Of a stretch of DNA of 64,000 nucleotides, positions 25,301 to 32,309 are shown piece after piece. The stretch is from contig JAQNBH010000014.1 of NCBI GenBank assembly GCA_028752905.1, forward strand, positions 28,572,168 through 28,636,167. The letters run 5' to 3'. The translations under genes were made by a program, and so were the position numbers. This DNA is from Cladorhizidae sp. MBARI D1340-BT2 (taxonomy: Eukaryota; Porifera; Demospongiae; Poecilosclerida; Cladorhizidae). Under the pieces are notes generated by a model that worked only from the letters and a program-made list of their open reading frames with translations, searched no databases and was not told the origin of the DNA. Within the stretch, counting starts at the first letter, position 1; every line of letters starts with the position of its first letter.

Positions 25301-28300
25301 ATAATGAAGAGAGCAGCTGTCTTCACCAGGAATAATGAAGAGAGCAGCTAGTCTTCACCAGGAATAATGAAGAGAGCAGCCAGGAATAATGAAGAGAGCA
25401 GCTAGTCTTCACCAGGAATAATGAAGAGAATAGCTGTCTTCACCAGGAATAATGAAGAGAGCAGCTAGTCTTCATCAGGAATAATGAAGAGAGCAGCTAG
25501 TCTTCACCAGGAATAATGAAGAGAGCAGCTGTTCATCAGGAATAATGAAAAGAGCAACTAACCTTCACCAGGAATAATGAAGAGAGCAGCTGTTCATCAG
25601 GAATAATGAAGAGAGCAGCTAGTCTTCATCAGGAATAATGAAGAGAGCAGCTGTCTTCATCAGGAATAATGAAGAGAGCAGCTAGTCTTCATCAGGAATA
25701 ATGAAGAGAGCAGCTGTTCATCAGGAATAATGAAGAGAGCAGCTGTTCATCAGGAATAATGAAGAGAGCAACTAACCTTCATCAGGAATAATGAAGAGAA
25801 TAGCTGTCTTCACCAGGAATAATGAAGAGAGCAGCTAGTCTTCACCAGGAATAATGAAGCTAGTCTTCACCAGGAATAATGAAGAGAGCAGCTAGTCTTC
25901 ATCAGGAATAATGAAGAGAGCAGCTAGCCTTCATCAGGAATAATGAAGAGAGCAGCTAGTCTTCATCAGGAATAATGAAGAGAATAGCTGTCTTCACCAG
26001 GAATAATGAAGAGAGCAGCTAGTCTTCATCAGGAATAATGAAGAGAGCAACTAACCTTCACCAGGAATAATGAAGAGAATAGCTGTCTTCATCAGGAATA
26101 ATGAAGAGAGCAGCTGTTCATCAGGAATAATGAAGAGAGCAGCTAGTCTTCATCAGGAATAATGAAGAGAGCAGCTAGTCTTCATCAGGAATAATGAAGA
26201 GAGCAGCTAGTCTTCATCAGGAATAATGAAGAGAGCAGCTAGTCTTCACCAGGAATAATGAAGAGAGCAGCTGTCTTCATCAGGAATAATGAAGAGAGCA
26301 GCTGTTCATCAGGAATAATGAAGAGAGCAGCTAGTCTTCGTCAGGAATAATGAAGAGAGCAGCTAGTCTTCATCAGGAATAATGAAGAGAGCAGCTAGTC
26401 TTCATCAGGAATAATGAAGAGAGCAGCTAGTCTTCACCAGGAATAATGAAGAGAGCAGCTGTCTTCATCAGGAATAATGAAGAGAGCAACTAGCCTTCAT
26501 CAGGAATAATGAAGAGAGCAGCTGTCTTCATCAGGAATAATGAAGAGAGCAGCTGTCTTCATCAGGAATAATGAAGAGAGCAACTAGCCTTCATCAGGAA
26601 TAATGAAGAGAGAAGCTGTCTTCTCCAGGAATAATGAAGAGAGCAGCTAGTCTTCACCAGGAATAATGAAGAGAGCAGCTGTTCATCAGGAATAATGAAG
26701 AGAGCAGCTAGTCTTCACCAGGAATAATGAAGAGAGCAGCTAGTCTTCACCAGGAATAATGAAGAGAGCAGCTAGTCTTCATCAGGAATAATGAAGAGAG
26801 CAACTAGCCTTCATCAGGAATAATGAAGAGAGCAGCTGTCTTCATCAGGAATAATGAAGAGAGCAACTAGCCTTCATCAGGAATAATGAAGAGAGAAGCT
26901 GTCTTCTCCAGGAATAATGAAGAGAGCAGCTAGTCTTCACCAGGAATAATGAAGAGAGCAGCTGTTCATCAGGAATAATGAAGAGAGCAGCTAGTCTTCA
27001 CCAGGAATAATGAAGAGAGCAGCTGTTCATCAGGAATAATGAAGAGAGCAGCTAGTCTTCATCAGGAATAATGAAGAGAGCAGCTAGCCTTCATCAGGAA
27101 TAATGAAGAGAGCAGCTAGTCTTCATCAGGAATAATGAAGAGAGCAGCTAGTCTTCATCAGGAATAATGAAGAGAGCAACTAGCCTTCATCAGGAATAAT
27201 GAAGAGAGCAGCTGTCTTCATCAGGAATAATGAAGAGAGCAGCTAGTCTTCATCAGGAATAATGAAGAGAGCAGCTAGTCTTCATCAGGAATAATGAAGA
27301 GAGCAGCTAGTCTTCACCAGGAATAATGAAGAGAGCAGCTAGTCTTCATCAGGAATAATGAAGAGAGCAGCTGTCTTCTCCAGGAATAATGAAGAGAGCA
27401 GCTAGTCTTCATCAGGAATAATGAAGAGAGCAGCTAGTCTTCATCAGGAATAATGAAGAGAGCAACTAGCCTTCATCAGGAATAATGAAGAGAGCAGCTG
27501 TCTTCATCAGGAATAATGAAGAGAGCAGCTAGTCTTCATCAGGAATAATGAAGAGAGCAGCTAGTCTTCATCAGGAATAATGAAGAGAGCAGCTAGTCTT
27601 CACCAGGAATAATGAAGAGAGCAGCTAGTCTTCATCAGGAATAATGAAGAGAGCAGCCAGCCTTCATCAGGAATAATGAATAAGGCTGGCCAAAACGTCG
27701 AGTGAGTAAGTAAATTTATTGAGGTCCACTGAGAATTCGCTGAGAAGATGAGTACCGTCTGTTTGAAACCTCTTGTGGGTGTGTACATGCAGACAGTGCA
27801 ATGTGACTAATGATATACCACTCCCTAATAATAAAGATGTCTCGTTTAATATGTTCTCTGTCTTTCTCTCTCCTCTTCCTCCCTCCTCCCCATCCTCAGT
27901 GCTCTCCCACGGCATATCCAATAGCCCGTGCTACAGATTCATGACCCGCTGGGGAGATTGGGTGTGGTGCCGCTCCAAAAGTCGAATGTTGTACAACAAG
28001 AAGACGCAACTGCCTGAGGGCATTGTGCTGCATACATGGATCGTCAGGTAAACCTTTGCACCTCACTTCAATTGAAATGTTTGTTCAGCTAGGATTAGGC
28101 TGAGGGCAATGGTTAGGTGTTGGGCCTAGGGCAATGGTTAGTGTTGGGCCTAGGGCAATGGTTAGTGTTGGGCCTAGGGCAATGGTTAGTGTTGGGCCTA
28201 GGGCAATGGTTAGTGTTGGGCCTAGAGCAATGGTTAGTGTTGGGCCTAGGGCAATGGTTAGTGTTGGGCCTAGGGCAATAGTTAGTGCCTAGGGCAATGG

Positions 28301-31036
28301 TTAGTGTTGGGCCTAGGGCAATAGTTAGTGCCTAGGGCAATGGTTAGTGTTGGGCCTAGGGCAATGGTTAGTGTTGGGCCTAGGGCACTGGTTAGTGTTA
28401 GGGCTCTATGGGGCTAGGGCAGTGTTGTAGAGCAATATCATAAAGCTGATGACATCACAACGATGTCATGACATTGATGGATTGTGACATGAAGTATCAG
28501 CCAAAAATGGCAGTGATTGGGAGAGAGGAGGGATTCATTTTGCTGGTTTGTATAGTCTACCCTGTTCTGTACCAAGTGCTAATTAAACTGTGGTACCATA
28601 TTAGTTAACGAGAAGTAGTGGGCGGATGTGTGGGCGGACTTTCCTTTCCCACAAAACCCGCCAAATTTAGATGACTTCACTTTAGTTAATTGCTCCCAGC
28701 CACTTGTATCTAATTGAGTTATAGTATATAGTAAGACCACCAAGCACTACACCCACGAGATGTTTAAAATTGTATTTTTGTTACTAGGATACACTTCCTA
28801 ATTAAGGAAATGGCATCCATATAAAGGACTGCAACTATTCCGTATGTCACTGATCCATTACTGGCCCAAGCCACAAGATTATAAATTAAGCCACAGGGAG
28901 TCTGGTAGTTACTGGGCCTCAGGAAAACAGTCGGCGTTACTTATGCAGGAGCCAGTCATGAACTGTTTACTGGGCCTCAGGAAAACAGTCGGCGTTACTT
29001 ATGCAGGAGCCAGTCATGAACTGTTCACCTCCCCGGATCCTATTTCTACCCCCTCACTTCTTGCGGGGCCTGGCTTCCAAGTGGACTCTCACTACTGCAA
29101 AGAAGTGCTTGATACGTGTACTTTGCCCTCTACTGTTGTCAAGGCGATAGCTCTGCCTCTGAGGCTTTTTTTATAACTTGTGCTTGGCCATGAAGATAAT
29201 GACCGTACATGCCTATGCTTGCTTTTGATTCTTATGTAATCTATCATAATTACCAGTTGAAGATGAGCAAGAATCATTTATCCATGCTACTAAAATGGAG
29301 TTTTTTACCACATATGTACCAATGCTGTACAGAGTAGTCAGCCTTCATGTAGCTAATGGCCGAACACGATGTTTTCAGCATTCCTGAAGGATGAGGTGGG
29401 GAAGGCCTGAACAAGTTGAAAGTTGTTCAAGCACATGTGGGAACTGAGTATGCCATTTCTGGAACTATTACATGAGTACGTGTGAGAGCATCTGACAGCA
29501 GGCTAGGGCTAGGGCTAGGGTCAGTTTGTATAGAATAGTCAACATTAGAGCTATTGGTATCTGGCAGGAGGCAAACTTGTACAAAACGGAACTTGAATCA
29601 GCCTTAAATCCATACAGAATCCTGAATCCTGAATGCTAAACTAAGTGATGCTTAAGAGGCTAATAATGTCATGAAGGTGTGTATGTGTGTGTGTGTGTGC
29701 AATTGCTCTTAGCGCAATTCTTTGAGCTTGTAGTCTGTAAGATAACCAAACTTCTGCTATATATCATGTGTTTTGTGTATGTGTTGTTAACCACCCTTTA
29801 CCAACAATGTAGACTCGCAGAGGAGGACGACCGCATGCTGGCCATCCAGGCTAAAGAGAAGAATATGAAGACATGTGATGATTCTGTCACTTCCGTCTCC
29901 TCCGACCGTGATGCTTCAGAAGTGAGCACGCTTGCCGATGCACTCACCAACAGCACACCTGTGCTAAGTATTGCTCAGATTGCTGCAGCAAATGATTCTT
30001 CTGTTCCAGAATTCAGCCTCCCATCTCCACCGCTTTCAGTTGAGTTGTCGCCGTGCCAACCACAGGTGTGTAGTCCTGTGGTGAAGGACAGTCAACAAAA
30101 GGGTATGGCATATTCTCCTGGTGTCAGTGCGACTTACTCACCTGTGAGTATGGGTTTTTCACCTTCAATGAGCGTGGCACAGTCACCTCAAATCAACGCA
30201 GCTTATTCATCTGTGGGTGTGACATATTCATCTCCAGTGCATGTGGCACATTCGCCTCCAGTGGATATGGCGTATTCATCTCCAGTAGGTGTGGCACATT
30301 CGCCTCCAGTGGATATGGCGTATTCATCTCCAGTGGGCGTGGCAAATGTATCTCCAGTGGGTGCGGCAAATTCGCCTCAAATGAGTTTGGCGTATTCACC
30401 TCCAGTGGGTGTGGCATACTCTCCCCAAGTGGGTGTGGCATTTGGTTCTCCTAATCCTCAGCTGTCGGAGTACTCTCCAAATTCTGTAAGTTGTTGCTAG
30501 GTAACTAACCCTCGGGGTGGCACATTACTCAGAAATTGTAATAACTCAGTTATCATAGAAATAGGTGTGCAATAGATGTGTGTGGGGGGGGGAGGGGGGT
30601 TGAAATTAATATCATTTGCATGCAAGCATAAGGGATCAGTTATTTTGGCTAGCCCCAGCCCTAGCCCTAGCCCTAGCCCCAGCCCTAGCCAGCCCTAGCC
30701 CCAGCCCTAGCCCTAGTCCTAGCCATTGGCTAAGAGTGAGTGCCCTACGAGTCAGATTAGTCCCACTCTATCTCCAAGCTACTAGACAGACAGAGAGATG
30801 CACGATTACTAGGGAGAAAGAGAGAGATCTCAGGATTACTAGAGAGAGGAAGGGAAGCTGATCAGGTTAACCCTTTAGTCAACCACACACAGGCTTATCT
30901 GGACTGCCTCTGGGCAACACCGACATTCGTCTTCTCTGCAACCACAACTTTGAGTTGGAAGGCTGCAGTATAGCAAATGTTGTTGTTATTGTTGTTACTA
31001 CTACTACTACTACTACTATTATTATTATTATTATTA

Positions 31037-31100
<64 letters not shown>

Positions 31101-32074
31101 CTTATCATTATTATTATGTGTGTACTTCATGCTTGTAGGGTTCTCAGTGCTCCTCTCTGGACCAGCAGCAAATGCTCTCCAGTGTTGCCGATGAAGCATT
31201 CTTCGCAGATCAAACTGCACCCATTCACCAGAGCTTCTCCATGAGTCCTCCCTACACCCCGTACAGCCAAGACCAGACCTTCTACGACGAGAAACAAACC
31301 CCCTCCAACTACTTCTCCATGGTTGGTACATTTGACAAAAAGCCGATGAACGGATCAGATTCTCCGCCTTATTCTGCGGCCTATACAACACCCACTAGTT
31401 ACAACAATGTGACCTGTGTATCAAATATAACCACGCACACCTATGAACATGGGACTCCTTCCAGTGCCTTGCCAAACTATGCCACGCCCCAGGCCCATGC
31501 CGTCACGACCCGTCATTTGCCGCTATCTCTCATGCAGTCTTCCAGCCAGTTAGTGACCACTCAAGCCACTGCAACCACTATGGATGGAAACCAGCCTACA
31601 ATGCCGACCAATCGGATCCTCTCGATGACAGGTCATGTGACCCATTTCTGCAGTTTGTCAAGTACCCCGAGCCCTCAGCTGGAACAACCTCTTCTGTTTG
31701 GGGCGAACGACAACAGCAATGTGTTCAGCGATTATCAACACCTAAGTCAAAGCCCGGGAAATGGTAATATGGTGGGGGCTACGAGTTATAATGAATCCGT
31801 CACTTTCCAGTTGCCCCCAATTGAGGATAATGTTTACCCTCACATCAAACCATCCATCATTGCTGAAACACGAGCGAGATACAGTGGAACTGCACCCCTC
31901 AATGGAGGTCTGCATGCGATGAGGGACGGAGGTCAGAAGGAGGTGGGGTATGTGAGAGGCCGCATTCCAAGGCCTGCTGCCGGAGGTCATGACCCGTGCA
32001 CAGAAACTGCTTCGCAAAGCATCTCACAGTGGTCACAGTGGCTCCAGAATGGGGCACCGGAACCAGTCTGCTAG
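282..32074 (+). CDS. bHLH-PAS transcription factor, ten visible exons, 5' end outside the window
   Basis: Gene-level entry. The exons are 282-550, 5357-5427, 7342-7431, 15506-15605, 15986-16086, 16543-16721, 17817-17923, 27900-28047, 29813-30485 and 31139-32074. Every intron has GT..AG ends and every codon phase joins, giving 890 residues and a TAG stop. Numbering from the first whole codon, the bHLH is at about 4-60, PAS-A at about 110-235 and PAS-B at about 252-360. A long Ser/Pro/Tyr/Gln-rich tail follows, likely transactivating. Such proteins are nuclear and bind E-box-like DNA as dimers with an ARNT-type partner (family knowledge). The class is alpha-type, but signals are mixed: LDKASILRL and the HPQDYSEM region resemble SIM/HIF, ALNGF and FKTKHKLDL resemble AHR, and CYRFMT resembles CLOCK. 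I therefore give no symbol. The start codon was not found; the ATG at 253 lies in the intron before the acceptor at 279-281. Confidence 0.9.
1268..1620 (+). repeat. dispersed repeat family D, copy 1
   Basis: The first part contains two 'ctacaggaagtg' blocks and a 'gagattt(c/a)ta' block. The second contains gagtgcagctttc, then ctgcaagtcaccaa and a purine-rich tail. The same order of blocks recurs on the minus strand at about 11500-11870 and on the plus strand at 54650-56300. The small ORF at 1412-1621 is a reading of this repeat. No protein is recognised; it may be a SINE or a non-autonomous element. Confidence 0.55.
1731..2135 (+). repeat. minisatellite, about 33-41 bp units
   Basis: Roughly ten variable units are built on ggatactctatattcctg followed by tatatagactaccat. 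Some units lack the middle block, giving two unit lengths. The array is non-coding and intronic. Confidence 0.85.
2587..2733. repeat. acatgt-based self-complementary repeat
   Basis: Runs of gtacatgtacatg alternate with tatagtaac. The motif is its own reverse complement, so either strand can form hairpins. This also explains overlapping ORFs on both strands here. Confidence 0.85.
2970..3330 (+). repeat. CTAGGG/CTAGAG hexamer-rich tract
   Basis: An irregular array of gggctagagcta-type dodecamers with variants (aggacta, aggatta). It resembles degenerate telomere-like DNA but the hexamer is not TTAGGG. Confidence 0.75.
3955..4265 (+). repeat. second CTAGGG/TTTAGGG-rich tract
   Basis: Degenerate repeats of agggctaggttt and related words, including a short ggtttagggttagggtta run near 4200. 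Much more diverged than the 2970-3330 tract. Confidence 0.65.
4871..5009. mobile_element. foldback MITE, family A copy 1
   Basis: The first 18 bases (4871-4888, caactttctcgataatca) are a perfect inverted copy of the last 18 (4992-5009). The inside shares tttactctc, the 'ctagagcatctag' word and the closing 'gagtgagtaa' with copies at 5714-5869 and 25216-27715. It is too short to encode anything. The superfamily is not determined. Confidence 0.75.
5105..5295. repeat. TA/TG microsatellite
   Basis: Mixed gtgtatata and tacatgtata runs. ORFs in both directions rich in Tyr, Ile, Cys and Val are translations of this tract, not genes. Confidence 0.9.
5357..5427 (+). CDS. bHLH-PAS exon b: linker between bHLH and PAS-A
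   Basis: This 71-base exon is too short to stand out as an ORF. I looked for it because exon a ends one base into a codon while the exon at 7342 starts in phase 0, so an exon of 3n+2 bases was needed. Acceptor tattag and donor gtgaga frame it. It reads through without a stop and ends ...FSKDVLQ, which joins to ALNGF and recreates the LLQALNGF-like start of PAS-A seen in AHR proteins. Confidence 0.75.
5714..5869. mobile_element. foldback MITE, family A copy 2
   Basis: Arms of about 70 bases pair almost along the whole element. The left arm runs tacaatgaccttctcaata.. and the right arm ends ..tattgagaagatcattgta. The centre holds 'ccttcatcaaatattcctgat', flanked by 'tagatgctcc' and 'gagcatcta'. 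That centre matches the unit of the large array at 25250-27680. Confidence 0.85.
6170..6725 (+). repeat. 23-bp minisatellite (ttctaaggttatccttccta)
   Basis: About two dozen units of aaggttctaaggtt plus (a/c)(t/c)ccttcct with small indels. CCTAAGG in the unit is palindromic. Intronic. Confidence 0.9.
7342..7431 (+). CDS. bHLH-PAS exon c: start of PAS-A
   Basis: Acceptor gtcacag, donor gtaagt, phase 0 at both ends. The 30 residues ALNGFLMVVSQDG..YLGLRQ form the first strands of a PAS-A fold, comparable with the ALNGFVLVV..YLGFQQ segment of AHR and the DGKIMYISE..LGLSQ segment of SIM. Confidence 0.9.
9358..10455 (+). repeat. 25-bp minisatellite, about 44 units
   Basis: Head-to-tail units made of ataaatagagtataaa plus tgtgtggca. 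Variation sits mainly at two sites (aTaaat/aCaaat and tataAatg/tataCatg). Because 25 is not a multiple of three and the minus strand of the unit lacks stops in all frames, three ORFs of 360-410 codons open across it. They are artefacts. Confidence 0.97.
10930..11250 (+). repeat. tandem repeat of cctacaccttgccacag type
   Basis: Units of actcacctgcaccttgcca and actctcctgctcctacacc alternate, with a larger unit of about 80 bp repeated twice. The array decays to the right. Confidence 0.8.
11500..11880 (-). repeat. dispersed repeat family D, copy 2
   Basis: On the minus strand the order matches copy 1: 'actacaggaagt' blocks (11825-11870), then gagtggagtgcagctttctg, then gcaagtcacccactctgc. The conserved conceptual reading starting GVQLS appears in all three copies of the family. 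This suggests a decayed common ancestor, not a gene. Confidence 0.55.
12185..12390 (+). repeat. short tandem repeat (gttgcccgccagctgacatc)
   Basis: About nine units of 20-27 bp with the core ttgcc(c/t)gccagctga. Short proline- and cysteine-rich ORFs across it are not genes. Confidence 0.85.
12805..14722 (+). repeat. 31-34 bp minisatellite with a 729-bp block duplication
   Basis: About 60 units built on acatgacgcttgctggtttc plus ttgtcgacatc. Two lengths occur depending on catcac versus catatcac. A block of the array is repeated 729 bp downstream: the stretch at 13164-13355 recurs at 13893-14084 with an identical translation. Recent unequal exchange or slippage of a multi-unit block is the likely cause. 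Confidence 0.95.
15506..15605 (+). CDS. bHLH-PAS exon d: PAS-A
   Basis: Acceptor cctacag and donor gtcaga. It encodes VDVIGLQLQDIVHPQDYSEM and onward. The HP.D..EM helix is the typical PAS-A segment and is close to the IHPSDHDEM of SIM proteins. It ends with one base of a valine codon. Confidence 0.9.
15606..15985 (+). other. short intron
   Basis: Donor gtcaga and acceptor tatgcag. The ORFs opened on the minus strand here are shadows of the flanking exon and low-complexity sequence. Confidence 0.8.
15986..16086 (+). CDS. bHLH-PAS exon e: PAS-A core strand
   Basis: Acceptor tatgcag and donor gtacgt. It encodes YNSKDALRRKFIVRMRC..., matching the R.F..RM.C strand that ends PAS-A in this family. 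Too short to appear as an ORF of its own; placed by phase and motif. Confidence 0.88.
16087..16542 (+). other. intron containing a small foldback element
   Basis: Donor gtacgt and acceptor ctccag. It contains the inverted repeat at 16163-16255. The rest is AT-rich with no recognised feature. Confidence 0.75.
16163..16255. mobile_element. small foldback MITE, family C
   Basis: The left arm ttgaccctttaccatttaaa (from 16163) pairs with 'tttaaatggtaaagggtcatcaa' ending at 16255. The end word GGTAAAGGGTC also occurs at 18080, 23093 and 57640-57690, marking a small family. Confidence 0.65.
16543..16721 (+). CDS. bHLH-PAS exon f: PAS-A end and start of PAS-B
   Basis: Acceptor ctgcctccag and donor gtcagt. 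It encodes PVFCSCFLKFSKAGHN..., the variable inter-PAS segment, and then GTFFKTKHKLDLSYTNVDT, which opens PAS-B. FKTKHKLDL is very close to the FRTKHKLDF of AHR. It ends with two bases of an arginine codon. Confidence 0.92.
16722..17816 (+). other. intron with a GT/GA-rich 20-bp array
   Basis: Donor gtcagt and acceptor gtttag. About 16730-17430 shows nothing recognised. Two tandem copies of 'gaacttccagctaggtagct' lie near 17430-17540, followed by the 20-bp array at 17555-17772. Confidence 0.7.
17555..17772 (+). repeat. 20-bp purine-rich minisatellite
   Basis: Units of gtgtgtgtgggaggaggagg with ggggaggaagagg variants. Strong strand asymmetry of G over C makes G-quadruplex formation plausible on the plus strand. 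The Gly/Arg/Val-rich and Pro/Thr-rich ORFs here are artefacts. Confidence 0.92.
17817..17923 (+). CDS. bHLH-PAS exon g: PAS-B
   Basis: Acceptor attgtttag and donor gtaagt. It encodes RWILGYDPSEMMGLKAYEYF, then HPQDL. The GY.P.E..G...Y.Y.H..D pattern is the PAS-B helix region shared by HIF, CLOCK and AHR. It ends one base into a leucine codon, which exon h completes. Confidence 0.93.
18958..19195. repeat. acacacatgtac microsatellite
   Basis: Alternating CA runs and catgtacat words over about 240 bp. Both strands are open in several frames, giving His/Thr/Tyr- or Cys/Val-rich ORFs that are not genes. Confidence 0.93.
19790..21312 (+). repeat. 69-bp satellite, forward array
   Basis: About 22 units of 66-69 bp. 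Fixed words are gacacacactggaccaacac, ctgggttgaggcagg and caatagctctatgggg. The left third is a different subfamily (gtggccatagctctatg) arranged as alternating pairs. The same satellite recurs in reverse orientation at 50915-52655. Unit length near 69 keeps frames open, which explains ORFs of up to 220 codons. Confidence 0.95.
22260..22310. repeat. poly-G run
   Basis: An uninterrupted run of more than 30 G. It may be real, but its length is unreliable in assembled sequence. Confidence 0.85.
22377..22490. mobile_element. foldback element E
   Basis: The left arm gagaactggctgcatacttg.. (from 22377) pairs with ..caagtatgtagccagttctc ending at 22490. The arms are about 50 bases with a loop of about 16 bases. 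It accounts for the 129-codon minus-strand ORF across this place, which I do not call as a gene. Confidence 0.7.
22681..22780. repeat. CCCT/CCCTCT tract
   Basis: Polypyrimidine tract of ccctccct and ccctctcc words. Simple sequence. Confidence 0.9.
23430..23780 (+). repeat. 91-bp tandem repeat, left arm
   Basis: About four units of 91 bp carrying ccagaagatagcttgtttca, gtaggcttgtgagtctgtag and gactagtatactccctta. The spacing was read at 23511, 23602 and 23693. The right arm at 24330-24705 is the inverted form. Confidence 0.88.
23781..24038. mobile_element. palindromic MITE inserted in the 91-bp array, Harbinger-like
   Basis: The element runs from ggctgtttcacaacacgatg to cgttgtgaaccccttta. Inner words such as ggccgagcgttgcattgcg, gtcaattgac and gctggattag recur inverted, so nearly the whole element folds on itself. 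It interrupts a 91-bp unit: 'actccctta' lies to its left and 'gaccagaaga' resumes to its right, with TTA on both sides. A 3-bp TTA duplication and this kind of end fit PIF/Harbinger MITEs, but the ends match imperfectly. Confidence 0.7.
24330..24705 (-). repeat. 91-bp tandem repeat, inverted right arm
   Basis: Four units, in reverse complement to 23430-23780, with the words gagtatactagtcatcc, ctacaagccttcataaagta and gctcttgaaacaagctatct. Together the two arms form an inverted repeat about 1.27 kb across. Confidence 0.88.
24826..25085. repeat. CACACAGTC simple array
   Basis: Irregular alternation of cacacacagtccacaca and cactcacagtccacac. The His/Thr/Ser and Val/Cys/Asp ORFs are translations of it. 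Confidence 0.93.
25216..27715. mobile_element. foldback MITE, family A copy 3, swollen by an internal array
   Basis: The left end ('aaattttactcagttgatg', ttttggctaga) and right end (ggctggccaaaacgtcgagt, gagtaagtaaattta) are inverted copies of each other. They match the arms of MITE A copies 1 and 2. Between them the usual loop is replaced by about 2.4 kb of the 32-bp array below. Confidence 0.75.
25250..27680 (+). repeat. 32-bp minisatellite, about 76 units
   Basis: Units read caggaataatgaagagagca followed by gctagtcttcat. Variants end in gctgtcttcac or actagccttcat and have lengths of 28-32. The core cttcat..aggaataatgaag is almost palindromic and matches the loop of MITE A copy 2. Confidence 0.97.
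27900..28047 (+). CDS. bHLH-PAS exon h: PAS-B end
   Basis: Acceptor catcctcag and donor gtaaac. It encodes LSHGISNSPCYRFMTRWGDW and then VWCRSKSRMLYN up to TWIV. The YRF..(x)..WVW.. core is the last half of PAS-B in this family. The junction with exon g restores SCHSYLLSHG, so no exon is missing across the 10-kb intron. Confidence 0.95.
28048..29812 (+). other. intron with a 24-bp array
   Basis: Donor gtaaac and acceptor caatgtag. It contains the ggttagtgttgggcctaggg array (28086-28410) and a 58-bp unit present twice in tandem (about 28911-29026, actgggcctcagg...). About 29030-29810 shows nothing recognised apart from a short 'ctagggctaggg' near 29505. Confidence 0.75.
28086..28410 (+). repeat. 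24-bp minisatellite (ggttagtgttgggcctaggg)
   Basis: About 13 units, some shortened to ttagtgcctagggcaat. Related in base make-up to the other CTAGGG-rich tracts of the gene's introns. Confidence 0.9.
29813..30485 (+). CDS. bHLH-PAS exon i: post-PAS region with octapeptide repeats
   Basis: Acceptor caatgtag and donor gtaagt. It begins LAEEDDRMLAIQAKEKN, the charged stretch just after PAS-B. Low-complexity Ser/Pro sequence follows. From about 30104 to 30460 there are some 14 tandem octapeptides of the kind VAYSPPVG / VAHSPPVD. The repeat is in frame (24-bp period) and codes without stops. The minus-strand ORF over it is a shadow. Confidence 0.92.
30104..30460 (+). repeat. in-frame 24-bp coding repeat (SP-rich octapeptide)
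   Basis: Units such as gtggcacattcgcctccagt and atggcgtattcatctccagt alternate. All copies keep the Ser-Pro pair or a near form and a hydrophobic-Ala pair. The regular Tyr-Ser-Pro spacing recalls phosphorylatable repeats, but function is unknown. Confidence 0.85.
30640..30725 (-). repeat. CCCTAG/CCCAGC tract
   Basis: Short hexamer-type array, the reverse complement of the GGGCTA tracts in the first intron. Confidence 0.85.
30995..31118. repeat. TTA trinucleotide microsatellite
   Basis: Pure (tta)n with an adjacent (ttatca)n section. It reads as poly-Asn on one strand and poly-Ile/Leu on the other; neither is coding. Confidence 0.95.
31139..32074 (+). CDS. bHLH-PAS exon j: C-terminal transactivation-type region and stop
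   Basis: Acceptor gcttgtag; phase 0; TAG at 32072-32074. It encodes GSQCSSLDQQQMLSSVADEA and about 290 further residues rich in Ser, Thr, Pro, Tyr, Asn and Gln with no recognised domain. I saw no LxxLAP-type prolyl-hydroxylation motif as in HIF-alpha. The region is probably disordered and transactivating (inference). The ORF and stop are clear. Confidence 0.92.
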   Translation, partial: GSQCSSLDQQQMLSSVADEAFFADQTAPIHQSFSMSPPYTPYSQDQTFYDEKQTPSNYFSMVGTFDKKPMNGSDSPPYSAAYTTPTSYNNVTCVSNITTHTYEHGTPSSALPNYATPQAHAVTTRHLPLSLMQSSSQLVTTQATATTMDGNQPTMPTNRILSMTGHVTHFCSLSSTPSPQLEQPLLFGANDNSNVFSDYQHLSQSPGNGNMVGATSYNESVTFQLPPIEDNVYPHIKPSIIAETRARYSGTAPLNGGLHAMRDGGQKEVGYVRGRIPRPAAGGHDPCTETASQSISQWSQWLQNGAPEPVC

Positions 32075-32249
32075 AAAACTCCGCATTCCAGTTCCAAAGT
32101 TATTTACTTTTATGCACACACACACACAGATATAGTACAACAGACACATATTTCCTCATGATGTAATGATAAACTGCACTAGGCAGGGTGCTGTTACAGA
32201 CTCAAACATTCTTTTGTTAATAATTATATCTAATGAGTGTTGGTTTAAA

Positions 32250-32282
32250 AATAAAATTTAACCGATGATTACCCAAAATAAA
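32250..32282 (+). terminator. two AATAAA polyadenylation signals of the bHLH-PAS gene
   Basis: AATAAA occurs at 32250-32255 and 32277-32282, about 175-210 bases after the stop codon, in AT-rich sequence. This is the expected place for the 3' end of the transcript. Confidence 0.6.
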
Positions 32283-32309
32283 TTACGAAATTACCTACTC
32301 TCTTTTTTT

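Larger units (their letters stand above)
17924..27899 (+). other. 10-kb intron inside the PAS-B coding region
   Basis: Donor gtaagt and acceptor atcctcag. It holds a poly-C run (about 18607), an acacatgt array (18958-19195), a degenerate 'agccctta' tract (19300-19480), the 69-bp satellite (19790-21312), a poly-G run (about 22267), a CCCT tract (22681-22780), a foldback (22377-22490), the 91-bp inverted arrays with a nested MITE (23430-24705), a CACAGTC array (24826-25085) and the 32-bp array in MITE A (25216-27715). About 21315-22200 and 22800-23430 hold nothing I recognise. Confidence 0.8.
30486..31138 (+). other. last intron, with CCCTAG and TTA tracts
   Basis: Donor gtaagt and acceptor gcttgtag. 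It contains a G-rich run near 30583, a ccctagccctag tract (30640-30725) and a TTA/ATT trinucleotide microsatellite (30995-31118) just before the acceptor. Confidence 0.85.

Noticed and set aside
29813..32074. Assignment of the factor as HIF-alpha
   Set aside because: I found no LxxLAP-type hydroxylation motif in the C-terminal region, and PAS features are mixed.
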